The notes below the pieces were generated by a model. The model made no database searches. It saw nothing but the letters and a program-made list of their open reading frames with translations, and was not told the origin of the DNA. The position numbers were made by a program, and so were the translations under genes. 64,000 nt of DNA from Skeletonema tropicum. Lineage: Eukaryota; Bacillariophyta; Thalassiosirophyceae; Thalassiosirales; Thalassiosiraceae. Within the stretch, counting starts at the first letter, position 1, and each line of letters starts with the position of its first letter. Of the stretch, positions 1-7,993 are shown piece by piece. Location of the stretch: the NCBI GenBank assembly GCA_037178625.1, contig CM074127.1, positions 3,596,001-3,660,000 on the forward strand, given 5' to 3'.

Positions 1-576
1 CAGAAGAGGTTGATACACAGTTGTTTTGGTTGTTGGAGATCTTCGAAAAATGAGAGATTTTGTAGCGGCGTCACTAGTGCGGTTGGTCGTTGTCTCCTCC
101 TCCTCGTTATCGAGGAGGTAGGATCGATCCTGCGGGACCACCTGTCTATTCACCTGCGTAGAGGATTCAGTACGTTTTTTGTCAACATCCAAAGGAATCC
201 TGGGAGCACTTGCGCCATAATTTGCAGCTGTAGGAACACGTCCATGGCTGCCCTTGTTCGAGCTGATGCTGGGCGAATGCGGTCCAAATAGCAATCTATT
301 TGGAAGCAGTTGACGATTAAGATTATGCTGGTATTTTTCTCGGCCAACAAAGTTGGAGTCATCATCTACCGATGCTGCACGGCGTATTACTCTATTTGCT
401 ACAGGCACATTGTTAGGCATGTTTGAAATGTCCATGAGTGAAGTGGTGCCGACAGCACCGGCGTCACTATTGTTTGTGGAAGAAGCATTTTGATGAAGTG
501 AAAGTGACCGTTTATTGGGTGCGCCGCCCGGCCATTGCGCCATCGCCGAGATTGGTTGTTTATTTTTCTGTCGCAT
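1..576 (-). CDS. Unrecognised protein, N-terminal part, runs off the left edge
   Basis: The minus strand is open without a stop from about position 691 to position 1, so the frame leaves the window; a TAA at about 692-694 closes it upstream. The first in-frame ATG is at 576, giving at least 192 residues, but an upstream exon is possible. The visible part is polar and low in complexity, rich in Ser, Asn, Thr and Arg, with an acidic patch (LLDNEEEE) and no membrane segment or recognisable domain. The even, protein-like composition over 190 codons and the absence of stops are the only support. I do not recognise a family and infer no function. Confidence 0.45.
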   Translation of the reverse strand, partial: MRQKNKQPISAMAQWPGGAPNKRSLSLHQNASSTNNSDAGAVGTTSLMDISNMPNNVPVANRVIRRAASVDDDSNFVGREKYQHNLNRQLLPNRLLFGPHSPSISSNKGSHGRVPTAANYGASAPRIPLDVDKKRTESSTQVNRQVVPQDRSYLLDNEEEETTTNRTSDAATKSLIFRRSPTTKTTVYQPLL

Positions 577-1493
577 ACTGATGATCCGTCCACGTCGTCC
601 ACAAAGCTGGCTATTTGTGTAATGTTTGATGCAACCGTTGATTTCACCAGCAGCTAATGATGTATTGAATTCGACAGCAGAGACACAGTTTATTTAGCGC
701 AACGTTGTCATTGATGTGAGGCGGGCCAAGAATGCACAAAAATCTGGATTTGAATTTTGCCGTTACTGTGTTTCTGTACTGACGGAATAGTAGTTTGTGC
801 TCGGTGCGAAGAGGTTTGCACGCTGATTCACAGCGCGATTTTAAGTGAAAGTGGTGGTACGGTAAAGTTGTATAATATTAGGCCTTATCTACGTGCCTAC
901 ATACGAAATCAACCATTTTTACCGACACACACCGCACAAAACCACCCCCTCCATGGTGATTATTCGGCGTACTCTAGTACCTTAGGAAGTGCTTGTGACC
1001 ATCATAGTAACGGCCTTTTTGTCTTCGTCAACATCATTAGAAGCGATTAGGTTGGTTACTATGATGGTCAGGAGCAATATTGAGAGAGCTAGAGCGCATT
1101 TTCAGCAAACAGGTGCCGACGCCGAACTTCTGCACCATGTCGGTCCCTAAAAGAATTTTCGAGGATGTCTACCGCGATGATGCGCGGCTGATCGATACAA
1201 TATATTTATTTCAATGTACCGACCAAGTATCACTGCCACAGCCACCCCCAAAGTCACTCAAAGCACTGCCTTGCGGTCAAAATTCGACGCATCATCACAA
1301 TATTTGACCCCCTATCCGAGGGGCCTCTAGTCGTAATTATTAATGTTCTGACCAAATAATCTTGCTATTATATATTAAAAGAAGCGATTTAATCTATCAA
1401 ACTTAATTAGGGACTTGGTATTAGCTGAGATATAGGCGACGGCGTCTACGCTGTCGGATGCCATGGTCATGATGGTTTTTTGATGTACGGTAG
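577..1493. other. Intergenic region with a 15-bp hairpin, no supported gene
   Basis: No reading frame here is convincing. A perfect 15-bp inverted repeat (gaccatcatagtaac at 997-1011 and its complement at 1055-1069) surrounds a 43-base loop. A weak coding-like stretch lies at 1080-1230 but matches nothing I can name. The right end carries the left copy of the 8-bp duplication flanking the MITE (1486-1493). Confidence 0.4.
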
Positions 1494-2069
1494 CGCATGG
1501 AGTGCGGTCTGCCCCAACTTTTTAGGAGCGGTCTGCCCCAACTTTTTACAGCAACAAAATACGTAGGAATTAGTACTAATATTGGGCCGAAGAGATGAGA
1601 CAAATCTTCTGTCTTCTCAGTACCATATGGTTCTCACCACAAACGCCTCACAAAACACCTTGGATAAGGCTCTCAAAATCATACTCCTATCGCATTACGC
1701 ACGCTATACTACACGAAGAGAGGAATTCTTGTTGCCTCAATTGGACTCTACGACACGTACGCTTGCTTTGAGTTCAACCGAATTATTTCTCCCGGCTACG
1801 CAAGCGTGCGACATGGTCTTTGTCAAAGTGAGTATGAGTGTAGGTACATACACAGGAGTAATATTTTTCATCAGTACGTTGGTAATATTATTTTTCATGT
1901 GTTTGGAGTTTGGAGGGCGGGTACTTCTATGAGAATGCGGTACTGAGAAGACAGAAGATTTGTCTCATCTCTTCGGCCCAATATTAGTACTAATTCCTAC
2001 GTATTTTGTTGCTGTAAAAAGTTGGGGCAGACCGCTCCTAAAAAGTTGGGGCAGACCGCACTCCATGCG
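1494..2069. mobile_element. MITE/foldback-like non-autonomous DNA transposon, 576 bp
   Basis: Positions 1494-1624 and 1939-2069 are perfect inverted copies of 131 bp, separated by 314 bp of unrelated interior. Immediately outside lie identical 8-bp direct repeats TACGGTAG (1486-1493 and 2070-2077), as expected of a target-site duplication. Each arm holds a tandem pair of a 21-bp motif with a 24-bp period (left arm 1504-1524 and 1528-1548, beginning gcggtctgcccc). No transposase is encoded; the 116-codon frame inside starts in the left arm and lacks protein-like composition. Duplications of 8 bp are typical of hAT and P elements and 8-11 bp of Mutator-like elements; the long arms lean toward Mutator-like. 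Arms without a mismatch suggest recent insertion. Confidence 0.85.
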
Positions 2070-2460
2070 TACGGTAGCTCGTGTAAGGGTACAGTAGCTA
2101 AGTTAAGGTAAAAAATCACGTACATAGGAGCTCAAATAAAAACGCAATTTACTAGCGCGGTGAATCAGCGTGTTTGGGGGTACCTAGTCTTTATAATGTT
2201 TAGGGCGAAAATCGTACCCTATCAAATCAAACAATAATTGAAATTGTGAGAAAATAATTTTCCATTGAAGTTATTACAGAAAGCGAATCTGGGGGTACCA
2301 TATTGCATGAGAATCACCTCACATTCGTGAATCGATCTTATTCGCTTGATCTTTGATCTTCTCGCAGCAAGGCAGGAGGACATACAGGCAATATCAATGG
2401 TGTTGTGGAGGTTGGGGGCAACTGATAATGGCTGAAATTTTGATTTAATACTTCTATCTT
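2070..2460. other. AT-rich intergenic region
   Basis: No gene is visible. The motif gggggtacc occurs twice, near 2175 and 2290, each in AT-rich surroundings. The right end is presumably the 3' flank of the minus-strand sulfotransferase gene. Confidence 0.3.
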
Positions 2461-4710
2461 CTATATGGTAGACTCTTGCACTGACGAAGAGCTGGAAGTC
2501 GTCAAGGATGTATTCAACTTAAACTCAACTCTGCTCCCAATCATGTTCAACAATGGACCCAAGAATTCTTCATATCTTTTCCATCCTTTCAAATGATGGG
2601 AATATACCCCTTTCCTGACTTGTGTGGTTGATAATGTGTTCACTGCGTGCTTCTTTTGGTGGAACTCCAACACTGCAGGGTCCCAAGGGACACTCGCCTT
2701 CTCAAGGATTTGGGGGGCCATGCCAGGTAAGTCTTTCACCAAATCCTCATATCGTATGTGTGTCACTCTTCCGGGAAGAACTCTGTCCCAGTGTTCCATC
2801 ACATCACGATAGTTATGGTAAAGGCGAGCTAAACTTGCAAAGTCAGAAGTGTAGTCAAATCCGCCTGGAGGGAAATCATGTTTGAATGCAGAAAATATAG
2901 AGTCCATGGGCTCTCTTGCCACGTGCAATATCAATGCATTGGGGAACAACAGGTGGATGAAGCCGACATTATTGTAGTTGGAGAGCATCTTATCCACAAA
3001 TCGAGTTGGATCTTGTGATCTTTCTGCTTTTCCTTGTGGCAAATCTTCTTCTTCTTCTTCCGACTTTGTATTAGCATCAATGACTTCCCATCGTTTTCTC
3101 ATGTCAAAGACAACATCATCAGCTAATTTCTTCACTGTTCGTAGGAATTCATCCTGACCGGCTGTACTTGCCTTGACGATATCATTCCGGATTGAATCTA
3201 ATCTTCCATTGAACACAGAATCTTCTCCAGTACCAACAATCAGTGGATGAGCGTCTAATATACGTTCTAAGAGAGTTGATCCCGACCTAACAAACCCAAT
3301 GATGAAAATTGGTGTTTTCGTCTCAGATCCCATACCAGCTGGCCAAAATCCTTCAGTGAAGACGCCTTTTAATCTAGATACCTTTTCCTTTTCAAAGTTT
3401 TCGTCGAATGGTGCGAGGGTGGACATTTTGTATTCATTTCCTGTGGACAAATGTTTCCATGCCTCTGATACATCCTTCGTCTTGATATCATGATATTGAA
3501 ACATGGCGTGATGCATATGTTTGAGTATGTCGGCATAATGCTTTACTGTTCCAGCGGCATTACTGCCAGTCAGTTCCTTCGCACTTTGCAATAACTCTTC
3601 CTGACGTGGAATATCTGCCTCTAGCAATGTCACAAGAGCATCCCAACCTCCATCAAGAACACTTTCATCGGCTGAGAGACACCTTGCCAGCCCTGTCACG
3701 ACATTTCCAAATAATCTATTCGAATCCATCTGCAACACACTGTAGAAATCGGTTGCAGCTTCTTTATACTTTCCAAGAATGATGTAGGACTGCCCTCTCG
3801 CGCTCAATGCATCCATGTACTTATGATCGTAAGAGAGACACTGATTGTGGGATTGCACAGAACGTTCAAACATGTTGGATAGGAAGTATGTCTTTCCCAG
3901 ATTGCAGTAGGTGGCGCAGAGAAGTCCTTCGATTGATTTGGATCCATAATCTAAAAAGAGTTCATGGTTGAGTCCAGTCGAGTAATAGTCATTCCCCATA
4001 CCGTTCAATTTTTCATTGTCGTGTGCTGCATTATTTGTTTTACGAGTATCTTCACCATTGGCCATCATTTTCCTCCACATGTCTTCCAGTAATGACACCG
4101 CACTTGAATACACCTCAATCGCTTCCATTTGATACGTACCGCCGTCATGAATGACTGTATCTCTATATTTGAGAAAGTCTGCGAATTGAATTGCTGCTAG
4201 GTGTTCAGTGGGTGTGTTGGCAGCTTGCTGGTATTGCATGCGTAATTTGCGTATGTTACTCTCCATTTGTTGATGGAAGGGATCACTTGCAGTATTCTGT
4301 CTATGATGACGCGGACTGCTACTGGTTGTTGTCTTGCTGGATTGAGTGATGGTTGATGATTTAGCCGTAGTTGCTGCAGAGGTCCTTTTTGTTGTTGTTG
4401 TTGTTTGAGCTTGCTGATTTGAAGCAATAGACGGCCTTTCCTTAGGTTGCATTGTCGGTTTGTTCACATTGGCATCATTATCAGCTTGCAATAAGTGAGA
4501 AGGAAATGATACGAGACCACTGTAAATATCATTGAAATTGGATAGGGTGGCAACAAGAGCCATTGGCAGAGCGAAGTGGAAGAGGAAGACAGTCCATGTA
4601 GATGGTGGTGCTTTTTTTATTGATGATGCTGCCGCTGCGGGCATCTGGCTACTGTTTCCATTATTGAGCCCGCCGCCAGCACTGCTACCACTGCTGTTGT
4701 CCTTCACCAT
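2461..4710 (-). CDS. TPR-containing sulfotransferase, type II membrane protein
   Basis: A 749-residue intact frame from an ATG at 4710. A short polar N-terminus is followed by one hydrophobic segment (about residues 39-58), the pattern of a Golgi type II anchor. Residues about 80-145 are Thr/Ser/Gln-rich linker. Two or more TPR-like helical pairs lie at about 260-345. The C-terminal half is a PAPS-dependent sulfotransferase: the 5'-phosphosulfate loop FIIGFVRSGSTLLERIL (about 468-484), the 3'-phosphate motif HVAREPMDSIFSAF (about 594) and the conserved KGWKRYEEFLGPL tail (about 712). The family transfers sulfate from PAPS to an acceptor; bacterial and algal members often carry TPRs before the catalytic domain. 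The acceptor cannot be read from sequence. It is divergent from the EFSec gene, 304 bp away. Confidence 0.88.
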   Translation of the reverse strand: MVKDNSSGSSAGGGLNNGNSSQMPAAAASSIKKAPPSTWTVFLFHFALPMALVATLSNFNDIYSGLVSFPSHLLQADNDANVNKPTMQPKERPSIASNQQAQTTTTTKRTSAATTAKSSTITQSSKTTTSSSPRHHRQNTASDPFHQQMESNIRKLRMQYQQAANTPTEHLAAIQFADFLKYRDTVIHDGGTYQMEAIEVYSSAVSLLEDMWRKMMANGEDTRKTNNAAHDNEKLNGMGNDYYSTGLNHELFLDYGSKSIEGLLCATYCNLGKTYFLSNMFERSVQSHNQCLSYDHKYMDALSARGQSYIILGKYKEAATDFYSVLQMDSNRLFGNVVTGLARCLSADESVLDGGWDALVTLLEADIPRQEELLQSAKELTGSNAAGTVKHYADILKHMHHAMFQYHDIKTKDVSEAWKHLSTGNEYKMSTLAPFDENFEKEKVSRLKGVFTEGFWPAGMGSETKTPIFIIGFVRSGSTLLERILDAHPLIVGTGEDSVFNGRLDSIRNDIVKASTAGQDEFLRTVKKLADDVVFDMRKRWEVIDANTKSEEEEEDLPQGKAERSQDPTRFVDKMLSNYNNVGFIHLLFPNALILHVAREPMDSIFSAFKHDFPPGGFDYTSDFASLARLYHNYRDVMEHWDRVLPGRVTHIRYEDLVKDLPGMAPQILEKASVPWDPAVLEFHQKKHAVNTLSTTQVRKGVYSHHLKGWKRYEEFLGPLLNMIGSRVEFKLNTSLTTSSSSSVQESTI

Positions 4711-5014
4711 TTTACTAGCAGGTTGACGACGGCTGCATTAATTGTAACTGTAGCTTTAAGCTGCCTGCGATTTGCTTAGCTTTGTCCTTTGTCCTTCGTC
4801 GTCATTTGAGCTGGAATCACTAGTGTTCTCTCTTCCGCTTCATTATTTCTTCACAGTCTGAGCTCATGGCTAGCTTTTGTTCACTAGTTTCATTACTTCT
4901 GACTTTGGCAATAACACCTAATAACACGCAAACCTGACACCTCGGCGCTATTAATTATGACCTGCTGCGCTACACAGTGTCAATAGGCAATTGTGAATGG
5001 ATTCTTAGAGCATA
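4711..5014. promoter_or_regulatory. Divergent promoter region between sulfotransferase and EFSec genes
   Basis: The 304-bp gap between two start codons on opposite strands must hold the 5' ends of both genes. I see no clear TATA box or operator; it is moderately AT-rich and contains no supported frame. Confidence 0.4.
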
Positions 5015-7948
5015 ATGCCTCCGCCGACTCCAGCAAACCGAAAGAAGATAGGCATCAACGATCTCCGTGCCGATAAGGGCGGAGATCCAGATCGCTACCG
5101 CCGTCTGCTGCTACCGGACGATGGCGATCTCATCAATCAAGTTTTAGCTCAAGACAATCAACGTCGATCCCTCCTTACATCGTTGGAAGGTCTGCGCTCG
5201 CAATCGTCACATCTTCAAAAGAATGTCATTGCACCAAAGAAAAAGGCGGGGGACGATGTACCAAGTGAAGTGCTCCAGCAGCTCAAGGAATGGAAGGTTG
5301 AAATTGCGACATTGAACAATCAATTGAAGGGTGTCGAAAAAGAGAGGGACGACATGTTGACCAAGATTAATGACATTGTAGAGGCCTGCAGCAGTGCGAG
5401 CACGATTGGTAGTAGTACTGAAGCGGATAAATGTGACAATACTGCTACTACAGAAAATACAAGCAGCAGTAGCTCTATAGGCAACACTGCTTTGGAACAA
5501 GAGACGGCGGCAGCTGCAACAGAGCAGCAGCATCTGCTACAACAGCAGCAAGAACAACAACGACAACTCCCTCTTCTATCCGCAGAACAAATCAAAACTA
5601 TACCACCCGAACGAATTCTTAATATTAATGTCGGAGTTCTAGGTCATGTCGATACAGGCAAAACTTCATTAGTGAAAACACTCAGCTCGGTGCTATCCAC
5701 TGCTGCATTAGACAAATCAAAACAATCCAGAGCTAGAGGGATTACATTGGATCTTGGGTTTTCAGCTTTTTTATTGCCACTGCCAAAACAATTACGAGGG
5801 GAACAACAGACAATTTCAAGTAGTAATGACATACCACCATCTAGCAATAATGAGAGTGACATTAACTCTGGTGATAAAAAGAAGAAGAAAAAGAACAAGA
5901 GTAGTAGCAAAGGTGGCAGTGTTGGTGGTAGAACTAACGGCAACCATTCAAATCTTGATCAAAAATATGATCTCCTTCAGGTCACATTAGTCGATTGTCC
6001 AGGACATGCATCACTTATCCGAACAATCATTGGAGGTGCTCAAATTATTGATATGGTCCTTCTTGTTGTGGATGCCACCAAGGGGATGCAAACACAGACA
6101 GCGGAATGTCTTGTCATTGCTGAAATGACGACACGGAACCTAATTGTCGTATTGAATAAGATTGATATGTTTCCTGAGGATGAACGCGAGGAAAGAGTCA
6201 AGTTGGCGGAGAAGAAAATTAGAATGGCCTTACGAGGGACTAAATTTGAGGATGCCAAGATGGTCGGTATAAGTGCCTGCGTTGGTGGTGAAAAGGTTGC
6301 TGCCGTCGGCGAAGGAGGAGGAGGGCTTACTGGTGGTGGTATTGGCGATGTAACTACAATGAATGCTCATGGTGAGGTTGCCGGAACGAATAATATCCAC
6401 GGCCTCTTGGATGTACTCCAATCGCAAATGAGAGCACCCAATAGAGATGCTCGGCCATCTCCAGAACGATTTCATTTCGCTGTTGATCATTGTTTTCCCA
6501 TTAAGGGGCAGGGCACTGTGCTTACTGGTACTTGCTTATCTGGATCGGCTCGCCCGAATGATATGGTAGAGTTTCCAACTCTTGCGACACAAAAGAAGAT
6601 TAAAGGGCTTCAAATGTTTCGAAGGAAGGCCAACATAATTCAGCAAGGGGATCGGGCAGGCATTTGCGTAACCAATTTTGATGCCAAGTTAATGGAGCGA
6701 GGCACAATTGCGTCACCAGGAACAATCAAGTTGATCCATGGCGCTATTGCAGTCGTTCGCAAGGTAAGATTCTTCAAAGGCCAGTTAAACTCGGGTGCAA
6801 AATTCCACATAACCGTCGGTCACCAAACTGTCATGGCAACAGTTACATTTTGGGGAGCACGAGAAATTGCAAAGCAGGTGGAAAAGCATCAAGAATCGCA
6901 ACAGGTGGCAAGTAATGGCAACGCACCAGTACTGGGGAAATCATCATTAGGTGGTACCGCAGACTTGGCAGGATTACCTCGATTAAAGTTTGATTGGAAC
7001 CAAGATTTTTTGCATCAAGACAATTATCTAGAAACCATCCCTGCATCTGATGATTCATTGCCATCGGAAGTAGACACAAATAATGGTGATAGCCAGCCTC
7101 CTTTGCACTGGGCAAGGCTTGAATTCCTCACACCAGTCTATTGTCCTATGGACAGTCTTGTTATTGGATCGCGTTTAGACACTGAAGTGAATTCCAACGC
7201 TTGTCGACTTGCTTTTTCGGGGCGCCTGGTAGAGAGATACGATGAGCGGCAGGACAATGGTAGATTAAAGTCGTATACAAAAAAGGAAAAGGTTGGTCGT
7301 TGTTGTAGGCTGGGTGATCCATACAGACGGAGCGACGACAACAAACTGGTTCGCTACGAGATATTTGGCACAGACTTATTCAAAAAAGAAACAAACATGT
7401 CTCAATTCGTCGGGTTACTGATTGAAACAGATAGTGGAGATGTAGGAAGCATACAATCTTCTTTTGGTTCTAGTGGAAAATTTCGTGTCCACTTCCCTGC
7501 TGGCACGGCATTAAGAGAGGGTGATTCTCTTTATCTGCGATTCAAACGCTACGCAAATGATCCAAGAAAGGCAATACGTCAAGATGGAACTCTCCCTCAG
7601 GCTAGAATCGGCTCTCGAGTTGATCCTCCTGTGAAAAAGAAGAAGAAAAAGAATGGCAACAATAACGCAGAGGAATTGTCAACCGCAAATAATGAAGCAG
7701 TCGGTGAAATAGAGAAACTAAAAGGCGATGTCCTAGAGAACGGGAAGAGTCCCTTGGCCATTGTATCTGGTCTCTTTACAATGGAAGACGACATCAGCAA
7801 ACACAAAGGTCGGAGAGTGGTTTCCTCAACAACAGGAGAGGAAGGTGTCATACACGGATCCTTTGGTAAAATGGGGAAGGTCAAAGTTTCATTTGAGAAT
7901 GGTGTATCTGCAGAAGTTGGTAGCCGTGTGAGAATGTTAACAGGTTAA
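5015..7948 (+). CDS. EEFSEC: Selenocysteine-specific elongation factor (EFSec/SelB) with fused SerRS-type tRNA-binding arm
   Basis: A single intact frame of 977 residues, against about 600 for animal EFSec. From about residue 210: G1 loop GHVDTGKT, switch I RARGITLDLGFSAF, DCPGHASLIRTIIGG (about 326), NKID (about 381), a domain-2 segment HCFPIKGQGTVLTGT (about 490), and a C-terminal domain IV ending LYLRFKRYANDPRKAI. The RGITLDLGFS and GGAQIID signatures mark EFSec rather than EF-Tu. The factor delivers Sec-tRNASec to the ribosome at UGA codons with a SECIS element. The unusual part is residues about 12-125: INDLRADKGGDP, then a long two-helix hairpin, the pattern of the seryl-tRNA synthetase N-terminal arm (Seryl_tRNA_N). 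A Ser/Thr- and Gln-rich linker (about 126-205) joins the two. A lysine-rich insert splits the G domain before DCPGHA, and a second short copy of the domain IV motif closes the protein. Confidence 0.93.
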   Translation: MPPPTPANRKKIGINDLRADKGGDPDRYRRLLLPDDGDLINQVLAQDNQRRSLLTSLEGLRSQSSHLQKNVIAPKKKAGDDVPSEVLQQLKEWKVEIATLNNQLKGVEKERDDMLTKINDIVEACSSASTIGSSTEADKCDNTATTENTSSSSSIGNTALEQETAAAATEQQHLLQQQQEQQRQLPLLSAEQIKTIPPERILNINVGVLGHVDTGKTSLVKTLSSVLSTAALDKSKQSRARGITLDLGFSAFLLPLPKQLRGEQQTISSSNDIPPSSNNESDINSGDKKKKKKNKSSSKGGSVGGRTNGNHSNLDQKYDLLQVTLVDCPGHASLIRTIIGGAQIIDMVLLVVDATKGMQTQTAECLVIAEMTTRNLIVVLNKIDMFPEDEREERVKLAEKKIRMALRGTKFEDAKMVGISACVGGEKVAAVGEGGGGLTGGGIGDVTTMNAHGEVAGTNNIHGLLDVLQSQMRAPNRDARPSPERFHFAVDHCFPIKGQGTVLTGTCLSGSARPNDMVEFPTLATQKKIKGLQMFRRKANIIQQGDRAGICVTNFDAKLMERGTIASPGTIKLIHGAIAVVRKVRFFKGQLNSGAKFHITVGHQTVMATVTFWGAREIAKQVEKHQESQQVASNGNAPVLGKSSLGGTADLAGLPRLKFDWNQDFLHQDNYLETIPASDDSLPSEVDTNNGDSQPPLHWARLEFLTPVYCPMDSLVIGSRLDTEVNSNACRLAFSGRLVERYDERQDNGRLKSYTKKEKVGRCCRLGDPYRRSDDNKLVRYEIFGTDLFKKETNMSQFVGLLIETDSGDVGSIQSSFGSSGKFRVHFPAGTALREGDSLYLRFKRYANDPRKAIRQDGTLPQARIGSRVDPPVKKKKKKNGNNNAEELSTANNEAVGEIEKLKGDVLENGKSPLAIVSGLFTMEDDISKHKGRRVVSSTTGEEGVIHGSFGKMGKVKVSFENGVSAEVGSRVRMLTG

Positions 7949-7993
7949 GTGCCAAACATCAAACTACATTTAAATACAAATTTACATCAAATT

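Noticed and set aside
1080..1307. Possible transposase remnant (stretch SVPKRIFEDVYRDDARL)
   Set aside because: A vague resemblance to Harbinger-type N-termini only; too short and no DDE motif.
1582..1932. 116-codon frame inside the MITE
   Set aside because: It starts in the left inverted arm, and no transposase motif or protein-like pattern is visible.
5015..7948. Selenoprotein genes (in-frame TGA plus SECIS) near EFSec
   Set aside because: I found no conserved frame continuing through a TGA with a Sec-like context; the frame ends seen are explained by one-base shifts or introns.
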